Below, in pieces: positions 1 through 11,560 of a stretch of DNA of 64,000 nucleotides. Each line of letters begins with the position of its first letter. Within the stretch, counting starts at the first letter, position 1. The stretch spans positions 9,794,001 to 9,858,000 of the forward strand of contig JAVHKY010000013.1 of the NCBI GenBank assembly GCA_035079385.1. The letters are read 5' to 3'. The notes below the pieces were generated by a model, which was given only the letters and a program-made list of their open reading frames with translations, was not told the DNA's origin and did no database searches. A program made the position numbers and the translations under genes. The stretch is from Aspidiotus rigidus. Lineage: Eukaryota > Arthropoda > Insecta > Hemiptera > Diaspididae.

Positions 1-160
1 TATAAACGGGTTCGGAGCTGGTTCCAGGGATTGGTTGGACAATTTTGTGGGATGTGACACTTCCTTCTTTTAAATGTGGTACTTTATAAAATTTGGATCT
101 GGCAACACTGAAAGCCTCCCAACAGTCTACATTTTACTAGACCCAATGTTAATAACAAAA

Positions 161-736
161 GGATGTGCGAAGTACTAATCAAACGTCTTTTCGTGCCTTA
201 TCAATTTGTTTCGTTCGCCGTATGCCATACTCGGAGTAAGAGGCGAGTAAGAGTGATGCCGCGGGACTTTGAAATATTTTTGTACTTCTTGGACTTTTAA
301 AATTTTTCATTTTTGATTGTCTCCCACAATTGAAAATATTACAAAGTACGACAATCAAAAATGAAAAATTTTACAAGTTCGAGAAGTAAGTCCAACAATT
401 GGAAATAATTCCAAGTCCAACAGTTGAAAATATTTCAAAGTCCAACGATTTGAAAATAATTCCAAGTCCAAGAATTGAAAATGAAAAATTTTACAAGTCC
501 ACTCATGAAAGTATTTCAAAGTCCCACAATTTGAAAATAATTCCAAGTCCAACAGTTGAAAATATTTCCAAGTCCAACAATTGAAAATTAAAAATTTTAC
601 AAGTCTAAGAAGTACGAAAATATTTCGAAGTCCCGCGGCATCACTCTTACTTGCCTTTTACTCCGAGTATGGCATACAGCGAACGAAACGAATTGATGAG
701 GCACGAGGAGACTTTCGATTAGTACTTCGCACATCC
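161..736. mobile_element. Foldback (inverted-repeat) element with internal 24-bp-type tandem repeats
   Basis: The stretch at 161-300 (beginning GGATGTGCGAAGTACTAATC) recurs in reverse complement at about 600-736 (ending GATTAGTACTTCGCACATCC, with slight divergence between arms). The arms are about 135 bp and differ at scattered positions. Between them are repeated units built on AAGTCCAACAATTGAAAATA and close variants, several ending in TTTCAAAGT or TTCCAAGT. Long arms plus a simple tandem core is foldback or MITE architecture. No transposase is encoded. I could not define a target-site duplication, so the exact ends are approximate. Confidence 0.75.
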
Positions 737-793
737 TCTCGTCAATGATACTGCTCGAGTCTCCCTGATATTAGATTTCCGGGTCACGGCTGA

Positions 794-847
794 TGACGTC
801 ATTATGAAACTAGGTTTAACATAAGTCTAACATAGAGCAGTATAAAA
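794..847 (+). promoter_or_regulatory. Possible compact promoter: CRE-like palindrome plus TATA box
   Basis: A perfect TGACGTCA palindrome (CREB/ATF consensus) lies at 794-801 and a TATAAAA box at 841-847, 32 bp before an ATG at 879. That spacing would put a transcription start near 870. TGACGTCA is also part of several dispersed repeats in this window, so the pairing may be fortuitous. Confidence 0.3.
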
Positions 848-878
848 GCCTATACTAAACGACTTATAGATTTCAAGG

Positions 879-1088
879 ATGCGGGGAGGTAGACAGAACT
901 CGCAGATTTCAGAATTAGGCTCGCAGTTGTTGACGTCACAGTTTATTACAGTAGAAGAAGAAAGGATACCCCATACAGGATCGTTGGGAGGTGGAGAAAG
1001 GAACTCTTGTGGTCAATGTGAACATCATAATACAGTACAGCTCGAGACTCGAAATTTATACAAGTCCCTCTCCCGTCATATTATGTAG
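879..1088 (+). CDS. Small hypothetical ORF, 69 aa
   Basis: Not recognised. The ORF starts at an ATG 38 bp after a TATAAAA box and runs 69 codons to TAG. The product is hydrophilic and mixed in composition, with Gln, Ser, Glu and Arg well represented, no homopolymer runs, a CGQC dicysteine near residue 46 and no signal peptide or membrane segment. It lies just downstream of the foldback element ending at 736 and contains a TGACGTCA inside its own coding sequence, which also fits a decayed repeat. No intron is needed. Whether it is translated is uncertain; the only positive points are the promoter-like spacing and a protein-like composition. Confidence 0.27.
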   Translation: MRGGRQNSQISELGSQLLTSQFITVEEERIPHTGSLGGGERNSCGQCEHHNTVQLETRNLYKSLSRHIM

Positions 1089-3830
1089 CCCCCTATCATC
1101 ATATAACGGGTGGACCAAAATGATGTTACCAGTTAAATGGGAGTTTGCACTGAATATGTTCTAGCGTAAAAACGCGAAACGTTAGACGTACTTATACTTC
1201 AAATCTACGAAGTTTGTATCTTAATTTTATCGTCAATTTGCCCCCTACCCAAATTTCTACAATTTTTCTAAGCCAAATTATGGATCAAAAATCAAGAATT
1301 TTTTGTTCCATGTTACATGAAAATCCTCTGTATTTTCTGGTCCGATTTTCGCAGATTTTTCCTGTTATCGCGAGGACAAAGACAAAAAATATTGAATAAA
1401 TTTGTAACTAAATGAGGAGAAATTAGTACGCTCGAAGCCAGCGCGCAACTCGGAACGTCGAGAAAAATTATCCTGTCCTGTTCCACAAAAGTCGCACTAA
1501 GATGTACACATTATCATCGGTGAATAATATTACTCTCGATAAAATTTACAAAATGTATTCAAAGAAACTTAAATTTCGTTAGAGGAGAAAGAAGAAAAAA
1601 GAAAAAAAGAAAAGCTGTATAATTTTCGTTTCCAAATTGTCTATTCATCCAAATTCACTGAAAAAACGATGAGCGCCAGCCTTTTGAGTATAATTACTGC
1701 AATCAGCCGAGTATCACGATAAAATACTCCGAGAATAGGCTGGGTACATACTTTGCTGTCGCTCGGCAATTTTGAAAAAGTGGTCAAAAAGGACAAACGT
1801 TGTACACTTTAGGTGAGTGTCAACTTTTACATTTGAATATGTAATTCATAAATAGCATGCTTCGGAGAAAAACACGTTTCCTAATTAGGCAAATGAGGTG
1901 AATTAGATGAAAAATGAACGAGTGACTTTTCGTCGGCGTAAACGTCATTTTTCATAATGAATAATAATGAGACCATGAACGCGTCTACGTTGAAAAACTC
2001 ATCTGGCCATCAACACCGTATAGGTTGGGAAAAGAAAAGAGAGAGGGAGAAAAAAAAAAGTTAGTGGAAACATAATATTTAAAAGGGCATCCTTCGTACT
2101 GGCTAGAAATTTTGTTCTTTTTTCAGCAGAAGTTATAAGGCATAACACGTGGGTTCTACTCGTTGGTTTTCTAATGAGATATTAGCATTATTTGAGAGAA
2201 GAAACTACATGAAGTGTGCAAAGGAACTGGGAACTCACGCTGAGTTCATTCAGCGTTGCCTAAATGGTGCACACTGCACTTTAAAAATAGTCGAAAACAG
2301 CCTCAAGGGTGCCGAAAAGTAGGCCAGCTGCACAATATGAAGATATCGTCTTCGTACTTTCAGAATAAGGCGGTCTTATATTTTCGAGTCTCCAACATGA
2401 TACAGTAAGAAAGTTTAAGCTCGCGAAGCGATAATATTGGTGCACTCCCTCCCTTCGAGGGAACATTGTCTTGACGTTCGAAAATTTTTCTGCAGCTATC
2501 TACAATCTACTTTAATGAAGAAATTCATTCCATATTACACTTTTCGAGAATACCACGCGGCGTGTGGTCTTCGAAGTTATAGGGCTCGTAAAGCAATATT
2601 TAAGACGCTCCAAATACTCTAGCTGGGCTCATATTCATCGTATTCGGTCGTAATACTTTGGCGAATAAAGTGGAATAGAGTAACCATCTCTAGTCGATAC
2701 GTCGCTGGAAGAAGTTTTACTAATTATTTTAGACACGTTTTAATTTCACTTTTCACTCGGGAAAGAAGGCGTGAAAAAGTACGTAGGTTGTTAAATGAAA
2801 CGACATTGCAGCTTTGTTGTCGAAAAAGCTGCGTATGATGCCCTATTGAGCACAAGGGAAATCATCAACGTTGTGTCCTTCGCAAACGCAACCCGGTCTC
2901 CAGTTTTCTTTTATTATTCTTTTTTCAAGATTTTTATCTTTCTCGCCCTCCTTCCGTTCGCAGCTTCTTTCGCTTTCTCGCGATTGTGTGAATTTACCGC
3001 GCGCGACTTGTCCCCTTCATTTTATTCGCGTTCGTATTTTTACTTTCACGTCGAGCCATTCCGTATTTAAATGACGCTGACATCAGAATTCAAGCTCGCT
3101 AGACGATGACATATTGGTATATAATATGCGCCGTCATTTTCAGTTCTGCGCTCGACGTTCTTATTCGAGAGCGCAATCTGAAATACTCGTCATAAAGGAA
3201 GACAATGTTTACGAATAAAGAGCTGGACGAGTGAATTTTATATTTCAAGGGCAATTATCATATCGCGTGAAAAATAATATATCTCTTAAGTTCGAAATTG
3301 GAGAGATTGCAGTGAATTTATTCGTATCTCTTGAAATGCTGATAGAAGACTCGTGCACGAACTCTTTCGAGTCAAAATTTGGGTGGGAGATGAACTACAG
3401 TACATTGACAATGTGGGGACGAGAGAATACGAAAATCGAATGAAATATACGGCGTCTCATAGTATGATCATAGCAAAAATCTGTCCCTCAGATAGACTTT
3501 ATGATCAGGGATCACTTGAAACTTTGCCTCGTTCATAACACTGTATTACAAAGTATCTCGTGATCATTTTCAAAGTATTTTCAACATTTAAATCAAAATT
3601 CCAAATCCTATTTCAATGCCAAATTATTCTTGGGAAAAAGAGGGAAAACTTCCAATAGATTAGCTCTTTGTTCTATTTTTTTTTTTTTTTTTAAAGCTTA
3701 CCAACTAATGAAAAAACGACGATTCCTTAAAGACGTTAAACGGAGAATGGATATCAGGAAACCTGTTCAATGGGTGAAAAACTAACGAAAACTAACGAGT
3801 TCTTTAACGGAGTTGAACGAGGGGAGGTAT
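1089..3830. other. Intergenic, no supported gene
   Basis: AT-rich single-copy-looking DNA with short homopolymer runs (A-rich near 1580-1615 and 2050, T-rich near 3680). Open frames here are short and overlap on both strands without coding character. No repeat family recognised elsewhere in the window is obvious until about 3750. Confidence 0.5.
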
Positions 3831-4286
3831 GGAACCTGTTTTATGGGGCACGTCTGACTCAAAGAACCTTGATATTGGTGTATAAAACATTGCATATCTA
3901 GTACTCGAAGGGGCTATCTTTCAGGCTTTATACACCAACGATCTCCGAGCTATATATGATAGGAGGGGGACTTAGAATACCTTAGAAGGACATTCTTTGT
4001 CTTATTGTGTTTGAAGCATTGCATATCTGGCTCATTGAAGGGGCTAATTCAATTAGTGTATGAAGTAGTGACCCGCTGTGAGAGAGGGGTACTTGGCATC
4101 AAAATATCGGTTTTGATACTAAGCACCCTTCTCTCACAGAGGGTCACAGTATTGCATATCTAGTTACTCTAAGGGGCTATCTGTCAGCTATGTATTAACC
4201 ACTGAGCTATAAAAGACAGAATGGAGATTTGAAAATGAGGCGGACTCTTTTTTGAAATCCCCCTTAATAAAAAGGTTCCTGTTAAA
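3831..4286. mobile_element. Non-autonomous short element with ACCTGTT-type inverted ends
   Basis: It begins GGAACCTGTTTTATGGGG and ends AAGGTTCCTGTTAAAATA, the reverse-complement pattern seen at several other short elements here (14331, 15236, 15683 and 46612). Inside are repeated blocks built on GCATATCTAGTTACTCGAAG followed by GGGCTA, present in both orientations, and a copy of the dispersed GAGCTATATATGATAGGAGG motif. No protein is encoded. The family assignment is internal to this window only. Confidence 0.55.
4068..4147. repeat. 80-nt near-perfect hairpin (pre-miRNA-like geometry)
   Basis: Two 37-nt arms (4068-4104 and 4111-4147) pair around a 6-nt loop (TATCGG). Aligning them gives 32 Watson-Crick pairs, 2 G-U pairs and 3 mismatches. 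The arms start GTGACCC and end GGGTCAC. Length and pairing are in the range of an animal pre-miRNA, but it sits inside a short mobile element, so it may only be an internal palindrome of that element. Confidence 0.5.
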
Positions 4287-4709
4287 ATAATACATAATAT
4301 GACCCACATTAAAATAGCCCCTTCAAGTAACTAGATATGCAATATTTTATACACCAATTGGCTTAGCCCCTTCTTTAAATTTAGTAAGTTCCCTTCCTAT
4401 ATTATGTAGCTTCAGAAGGGAAAGTTTTCTAATTCCCCCTTCTATCTTACAAAACTTGAGAGTCTAAATTTTTCACAGTTTTTGGTTAGACAGTGCACAA
4501 AAATTTCAATAGCAAACCTATCCTGTGGGTTTTTTTTTAAAAACTTGCCGCGCACTTGTCAACCCATAGAATAGTTAACCTGCGTTCCTCATTCAACACT
4601 GTTAAGGAGGCTTTTGTTTCTTCTTCCTGGACAGGGCGTAGTGAATTTCTCAAAGGACCCCCCACAGAAAGGTCCCTCATTGACAAAACAAAACAATTAC
4701 CCTAGCCTG

Positions 4710-5145
4710 GGAAAGAAACCAGAGAAAGGCCTGAGGTAAAGCCTAGAGAAAAACGTGGGGAAAACCCCAAGAAAGTCTAGATTAAAGGCCACAAAAATGG
4801 CCAGTACAAAATCTGGGGAAAAGCCTACAATAAAACCTGGGAAAAGGCCGGGGTAAACCTGGAAAGCCCATAGAAAAACCCGGGATAAGGCCCTTGGTAA
4901 AGCCTAGAAAAAAGTTGGGAGTAAAGCCAGAGGAAAAGCCTAAAGTAAAGGCCATAGAAGAGCCCATAGAAAAAGGCTGGGAAAAGCCTTGTAAAAGCCG
5001 CTAGGGTAAAGCCTGGGAAAAACCCAATATAAAGCTTTAGGTAAAGCCCAGTATAAAATGTAAGTAAAGCCTGGCATAAAGCCCAGCAAAGAGGCCAAGT
5101 TTGGGAAAAGCCTAGGAAAAGCGCAGGTGCCAAAATTGTCAAATT
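4710..5145. repeat. Degenerate AAAGCC minisatellite (array 1)
   Basis: About 430 bp of imperfect 10-22-bp units of the type GGGTAAAGCCTAGGAAAAGCC, in the same orientation throughout. Read on the minus strand it gives low-complexity Gly/Phe/Leu/Pro frames that are shadows of the repeat, not genes. A second array of the same unit lies at 46930-47425. Confidence 0.85.
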
Positions 5146-6100
5146 TTCCAAACGGCCAAAAAGACAAAAACAACTTTATATAGATTTTAGAGAATGCCAG
5201 ATGTCATATTTTATAAATTGTCACAGACAAGCCAACTCATTCACTACTAATATTGCAAGTGACCCAAACTGAACCACTTACTACTGATGTCGCCAAAGAC
5301 TTCCAAGCTCAGTGACCCACATACTGATAAGAAGTCGGACGCAATTGTAATTCAAATCTGAAGACATTTTCATCCAAAAGAGAAATACACCTAAATGATT
5401 AATGGAAATTTTAAATTTTTCAGCGGAATTTTTAATGTGAGGGAACAAGTGACTCCAGAAAAGTCTTTTCATATGATTGAATTGGGGAATAAAATAAAGC
5501 GACCGGAGTCGCTGAACAATTACATCATCAGCACAGTATATTTTTCCCCAGGCGTTACCTCCGATTTTTCTTTTCTTTCAATTCTAGCTTCTTTTTCCTC
5601 TTCTTTTTTCCTGCCGATGTATTAAAAATAACAGAAGTCAAGGTAGCAGAACTGCTCAACATTTTCCAATTGTGTTTTTGAGCGCGTCTCATGAGCATTT
5701 CAACAGAGGACCCGTTCAGAGGGGTCGAAAAATTTGCCTCACACCGGGCGATATGCACCATAATAGGATTTGAACTTCAATACATTTCGACCTTTGAGCC
5801 AAAATATATGATAGGAAGGGGTCGACTCATAAAAATTTCGACTTTTGAGTCATAATATTATATAACAGCAGACAAACTTTGGATTTTCAATACCAAAACC
5901 AATTCGACCCATAGAACAGGTTGCCTGCGATCCTCGTTCAACTTTGTTAAGGAGGACGTCGTTTTTTCCAAGAGTCTCGCCCATCAGTTCCGGAGTTGTC
6001 TCATGGCACTCCGGATTGTGCGGCATAAACGTATGAAAATTCAGCATAATTTAATACTCGATCTAGCACATTCTGAAATTCATAAATGGCAACACTGACA
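5146..6100. other. Intergenic with dispersed-repeat fragments
   Basis: No supported gene. Around 5760-5860 and 5895-5960 are fragments of the dispersed families: a CATAGAACAGGTTGCCTGCG end and the following GTTAAGGAGG block also seen near 4590 and 14830. The remaining sequence looks single-copy. Confidence 0.5.
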
Positions 6101-6109
6101 CCAGGAGTC

Positions 6110-6600
6110 GGCTCGACGTCAACGTTAAATTGATGGAACAGAACGAGCGGTCAATTTTGAGTCGGCTTCCCGTCATTGTGCGTCAATATGCGCGGCCGAT
6201 ATAGGTCGTTTTGAATCGACTTTCCGAGTAGGAGTCGACCTGATTCATCGAAATTCGCGGAGGAAACTTTCTGTAGCCTTGAAAACAATTTTCCTGGAGT
6301 TTAGTAGTGTTGACGTATCTCCGAATTCGATAGCAGAGGCTGGATTTCTTGATTGATTCAAGATCAGAGGTAGGCAAAGGGAAATTCCCGATGATCCCTG
6401 ATCCATGACTGACTTTTTCGAGTTGATTTCGAGTCGATTCAGTTACGTCCAATATTGACCCCAAGTCGACCCAAAAAGACTGGAAATCGACTCAAAATCG
6501 ACCGTTTCTATATTTACCATCGATTTACCATCGATGTCGAAATTGAATCGACTCCAGATATGATAAATTGATGTCGACTGACACCGGCCGACCGCCCTTG
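6110..6600. repeat. TCGA-rich dispersed repeat (copy 1)
   Basis: Dense in GTCGACTC, AATCGACTC and AATCGACC words. The part at 6420-6590 aligns to 10915-11080 over about 165 bp (shared ACTGGAA, GACTCAAAATCGACCG and TTAATGTCGACTG-like blocks). No coding frame stands out. Confidence 0.65.
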
Positions 6601-8875
6601 AGTGTCTTCAAAAGTTTCACAGTTTTGCTCACTTGCCTCTTCTCCACCTCTTGCTCGTTCTTCCCACCTTCCTGATTTCCCTGAGCGACATACCCGTCAC
6701 CTGTCGACAGAGTTACAGGAAGCTGTGAATTCTCTTTCTACAGAAAATCTAAGGAAATAAAATGAAGCTGTCGTTATCCGCTACGATGAGAATGCGTTTT
6801 TCGCATTTGTAATCTACATTTTCAAATTTTTTGTTTGAAGAAATCCTCGAACGAGAGAGGCCCATAATATAAGCCGAAGAAAAACATTATTCTAATCACG
6901 CATTTAAAATAAAGAATAAAAAAAAAAAAAAAAAAACGAAAAATAAACGTTCCGTAAAATAATTGCGAAGGAAAAAAAAAACGAGTCGAAAGAGCAAAAA
7001 AATCTTTTATCGCGGTGAAGACTTAATTGCAGCTCTCTAGATCTAGATAGGTATTTGTACAAACAGAAAACTAGAATGAGAGAGAGAGAAAAAAACACAA
7101 CCTCTATTCATCTTGAAGTCCGGAGAACTATTTTCCCTCCCTAATCTGGCCTGAAATGTTTTGACAAAAAGTAAAATTCTTTCCATTCATTATAAGATAT
7201 GAGGAAAACACAGGATACGCGAAATTGAACGCGGGAACACGGTTAAATTGGGAATTTTCCGATTCCGTGAGTTTTTAAGATTAAACGAATGCGAGTAAAT
7301 AATTATGTGGCTCTCTGTTCCGTTGTAAAAACAAAGATTTTTTTTTACCTACAAAGGTTATTTGTTTTAATCTAACTGCAACACGGTATAGGATAAACGA
7401 AGTGTGGAATGGTTGTTTTTTGTTTTCATTAGTTATCCAATAGAGGGTAAATACAAGAGATACTTCTGTTCTGCAACTCGTTGTTGTTAAAAAGTACAGA
7501 CAGAGTATGAAGCTCGTTGGGATGGTCGCAGACGCTCTCAAGTTTCAGCAGTTTGCGTGTTTGAAATTATTAACGTACCTGTAGTTCACTTCCCGAACTT
7601 TTACTTTTCCATCATTAGCTCCCTTATTGTTTGACTTTATAGTTCGATTAAGCTTTGTTGTCTGCAAGCATTCACCCGAATAAATCCTCTTGCATTTTGG
7701 CTCATTCGCTAACATGTCATCGTATCTCGTGCGAAGTATTAAACCGTGTGTGACGATGATGATGTTTCCTCTCGCAGGCCAAACGTGGAAGAAATACTAG
7801 TTGCCTGCTTTTAATCGAGAAGGGGGTGAAAATGTATAACGCAATTTCCCTCTTAACAGAATTAATAAGATGAATAATATCGATGTTTAATAAAATGTCG
7901 AAGCGTACAATAAAAACGGAAATAGCTGGGGTTGTAAAATTTATTGTACTTGAAATTAGAGCGCATTCTCTAAATACCACAAAGGATCGTTCTAAATGGA
8001 AACTACGTAAATAGATAATACTGGTGTAGCATCATGTACGTACACATACAGACACACACATACACAGGTATGACCATGTCGTTCTTCAGAGCGCCTAGCG
8101 TGCCACAATGCATTTGTAATTATCGCTAAACGGCAATATTTATTACAGATTACGATTGCTCCGCCCATTTTTATTTTCCGACGTGACGAAAAAAAAAAAA
8201 AAAGGTAAAAATATTATCGTAAATTGATATGTTCGATATATTCGAATTAATTCGTGGGCACTGCTGAGTGTTTGGTCACACCCTAAACCCTATAAATTTT
8301 GGAAAAATAATGATAAGTTACGTTTTCTCCTTTGGACGAACTTTAGTAGGTAGCCCTTTGTTTTGATTCTTTTGGTAAGTGGGATACTTCCGTACACTGA
8401 TCATCAAGCACAAATTTGATTTTGCACCGATAAGCACGTATGTCACTGATTCCGGGTTTTCTTTCTCTAAATATTTGGAGCTCAAGGAACTTTTTCAAGT
8501 CCAACATATTTCCATTTATCTCGGTCCTTCTAGCTCAGACTCGGAATATTCTTCTTCTAGTGATTCTGTAGATGCGCAGACGATTTGCTGAAAGGGATTT
8601 TTTCACTTCATTTTACAAGCTCTTAACTGCACTTGGCTTATAAGCTTGATGGTGAATCGATTTTATAGTCTGGCGGCTTGGTGCAAATTATGAGATCAAC
8701 CTCGCGTTTCATGTTAAAATTATAAAATTTGGAATGAACGTTTAGGACACTTGAACAAAAAATTTGAGCCATGGCGCCACGGTCCAAACGCCATAGAGGC
8801 ACCATAATGGCGGGTTGCTTAACTGGAAGGAGTTCTTGCTTATAAATGACTGAAATATTCCTTTTGGTTCGCATT
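6601..8875. other. Intergenic, no supported gene
   Basis: Single-copy-looking AT-rich DNA with A-runs at about 6910-6935 and 8188-8204 and a short CA-rich stretch near 8040-8066. A frame at 8379-8591 ends in a Ser/Asp-rich tail (SSDSEYSSSSDSVD), which looks protein-like but has no ATG and no neighbouring exon I could support. The sequence just after it (about 8615-8655) resembles 9885-9930. Confidence 0.4.
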
Positions 8876-8879
8876 TTAT

Positions 8880-9480
8880 GTGGATTCTTACGTAATTTGG
8901 ACCGCCAAATTCGAAAAAAATTATTGAAAAATTATTCCAACATTTTAGGGCCGCCGAGGGGCTGATAACCCCCAAAATAGCGGTAAAATTGAAGTGACAT
9001 ATTTGAACGTATTTTCATGAATATCCCTATGAAATTTTCCGTAGAATTTGGGAAAAATAATAAAAAAATTCTTCTTCCATCCAAAGGACTCAGGGGCCTC
9101 GCCCCCCAAAATTGAGGAAAAAATATTTTGTATTTTCTGGAAAAACCTTAATAGGTTCCGAAATAGAATTTAGCGCGAAATCCACTAAAAATAGTGAAAA
9201 AATTCCTGGGGCTCTCGGTGAGGGTCAAAGGGGGCACAAATCCTGGAAAGTGATGAAAAAATTGTTGCATTTTTTTTTTCAAGTTGAACAAATTCTTCTG
9301 TAGAATTTACCGTAGAATACGGAAAAAATGGTAGAAAAATTCCCGGAGGTCTCTGAAAGGGGGTAAGAGGGCTCAAACTCCCAAAATTCGAAGTAAAAAA
9401 TCGGCGTTTATGAGAACATTCAAACGGATTCTCGTGTGAAATTTACCGTAGAATTCAGAAAGAGAAAAATTAGCCTTCTT
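8880..9480. repeat. Degenerate ~130-bp tandem repeat
   Basis: Four or five diverged units share GAAATTTTCCGTAGAATT, a run like GGAAAAAATGGTAGAAAAAT and a G-rich segment containing CCCCCAAAAT or similar. Open frames across it on either strand (for example 9112-9303 and 9185-9376) are repeat translations, not genes. Confidence 0.6.
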
Positions 9481-9599
9481 ACTTGGCTACTCATTACGCA
9501 GCTGAGATGTTCAAGATTATGTAGGAGGTGTTTTATTCTTTCTTTCAAGCGATTCATTGAAAATATTTAACATTTATTTTGATATATTCCCGGACGACT

Positions 9600-10016
9600 C
9601 ACAATCTGATTGAGAGGCCTCATAGATGTAAGTACGAAGAGTCGGACATTACTTGAAATCCAAAAAGAAGCACAAGCATAAAAGTGTAGGATCATCAGAG
9701 AATGATTTTTTTTTTTAATTTTTATTTAGGGGGAGGGCTCAAAAAATCAGAGCGTGGTATCAAAAAACGTTACCAGAATAAAATTTCACCACATAGAAAG
9801 AAAACATGTAGGAATAATTTAGGACGGATGATTGAAAAAAGGCCGGGAAATGCAGGCCTACAATATCAGCTATTCTTTCTCGTCATCTTTTTACAAGCTT
9901 CTAACCGCACCCGGGATATATGCTTCATGGAAAAACCTGAACGAGTGAGGGTGATTGACTCCGTAGATATAGGAGAAGATGTTATTGATGGAAGGGAAAT
10001 TATTACCTATTGATAT
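9600..10016 (+). pseudogene. Possible decayed coding fragment
   Basis: A frame near 9625-9705 reads YLKSKKKHKHKSVGSSEND before a T-run and stop. A second frame at 9702-10013 (103 codons, start in a T-rich tract) ends in an acidic tail, RVIDSVDIGEDVIDGREI. The segment at 9885-9930 resembles 8615-8655, so both may descend from one duplicated sequence. There is no recognisable domain. A decayed repeat ORF is as likely as a host exon. Confidence 0.25.
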
Positions 10017-10199
10017 TGAGAGAGTTGACGAGATTCGGTGGGTGGTGGCAGAGGAGTGTTGATATGGGACATACGAAGACAGTAAACATATTTTATTGTA
10101 AATTTGTAGTATATTTATGTACGGTGATAAGATGAGTAAAGGACAATGGAAGTTGATATTTTAGAAATTGTTGAGGAAGTGGCTTAAGTAGGTGAACGA

Positions 10200-10870
10200 C
10201 TTATCGGTACCAGCTGGAGTGGTCTATGACGTCATCGGAGTAGTTTTAAATTAGTTCGAGGTCAGTTGATATCAAGGGTGTGATGCATAGCCCAGATCAT
10301 TAAACTGCTTGAGTGAAAGTGAGGTCTCGTGGTTGTACATTGACTCAAAGGTCAACATTTTTCCAAGTCACCCGGACTGCCGAATGCACTCTCTCACCAT
10401 ATTCAGGTCACCAACCTCCTCCCTCTGCTAATACCAACTCTCGCTCCTTGAAAAAGGCTACGCTGATACTTACACGGCTTATGACGTCATCAGGGTACTC
10501 TTAAAGTACGTCAAGGTCAATTGTAATCAATCGTGCGACTTCAAGACGGGATTACTAAGCTGCTTAAAGAGAAGCGGGGCTCTTTCCCAGACTCTTTCAT
10601 CAATATGTCAGTATGTTTGACTCAAAGGTCAACATTTTCCTAAGTCTCATCCAAAATTCTGGAGGTATTCTTTTATCTTATTCAGGTCATCACCCTCCCC
10701 TCTCTACTGATACTAACTAAAAAAACATATACTGATACTTTCTAGGCTTATGACGTCATCAGGTTAGTCTTAAAGTAGGTCAAGGTCAATTGAAATCAAT
10801 CGTGTGACTTCAAGATGGGATCACTAACTGCTTGAACGTCATCAGGTTAGTCTTTAAGTAGATCAAGATC
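10200..10870 (+). repeat. ~255-270-bp tandem array with CRE-like sites (array 1)
   Basis: TATGACGTCATC recurs at about 10225, 10480 and 10749 (spacings 255 and 269). Each unit also has GTCAAGGTCAATTG or a variant, a CTCAAAGGTCAACATTTT block and a CATATTCAGGTCACCA-type block. Units are clearly homologous to the array at 19020-21250. Frames such as 10313-10504 are translations of the repeat. Confidence 0.85.
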
Positions 10871-10884
10871 AATCGATACCGGGG

Positions 10885-11105
10885 GTGAGGTGGCCGACTC
10901 GCTATTGCGACCAGCGATTTTGAGTCGGCTTAGTTGCGCCCAATATCGACCGCGAATCGACCTCAAGGGACTGGAAGTTGACTCAAAATCGACCGCTGCT
11001 TCTCACCGTCGACTACTCGTCGACGTCTAAATTGAGTCGACTCTCGGTATTAAAGATTAATGTCGACTGGGAATAGACTTGCGATCGACGTCGCTGCACC
11101 GGTGA
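10885..11105. repeat. TCGA-rich dispersed repeat (copy 2)
   Basis: Homologous to 6420-6590, in the same orientation, with the same order of GACTGGAA, GACTCAAAATCGACCG and GTCGACTGGGA-like blocks but clear divergence. It follows directly after the tandem array ending near 10870. Confidence 0.65.
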
Positions 11106-11159
11106 AGTATAATTAAGATTTTCAATGATGACTACCTGCGAGTAGTGAAGTCACCAAAG

Positions 11160-11560
11160 ATACACAGAGCGCTCCAAGAGGGCGACCGTACATCGACTTC
11201 AAATCAACGTCCATTTGAGGCCTTGAATCGATTCGCATACATTCCCAGAAAACGCAAAATCGATTGTCAATCGAGGCAACAGAGCAGTTGATTTCAGGTC
11301 GAAGTAGACTTCAACAGATTCGACCAGCATACATAAAACTAAGAATAGACTGCTAATTGACTCAACAGAACAGTCAACTTCAGGTCGATAAAACAGTTTA
11401 GAGAAGCCGAAACGTGACTGATCTGAAATCGAAGGCTCAAATAAGACAAAATAGAGTTGACATTTGTCGACTCCATAACGAACGAGTCGACGAAAGTTCG
11501 ATTTTAGCAATTTCGACCAAGAATTCTCGGTCGTTAAATTGACAGTTGACAAGGTTCATC
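11160..11560. repeat. TCGA-motif repeat with internal ~115-bp duplication
   Basis: Two neighbouring segments near 11270-11390 share CAACAGA(G/A)CAGT and TTCAGGTCGA blocks about 110-115 bp apart. The minus-strand frame at 11199-11552 (117 codons) is open because of the repeat composition. I do not call it a gene. Confidence 0.45.

Noticed and set aside
4782..5173. Minus-strand frames rich in Gly, Phe, Leu and Pro that look like a hydrophobic repeat protein
   Set aside because: They are translations of the AAAGCC minisatellite. Several frames are open at once, as expected for a short tandem repeat.
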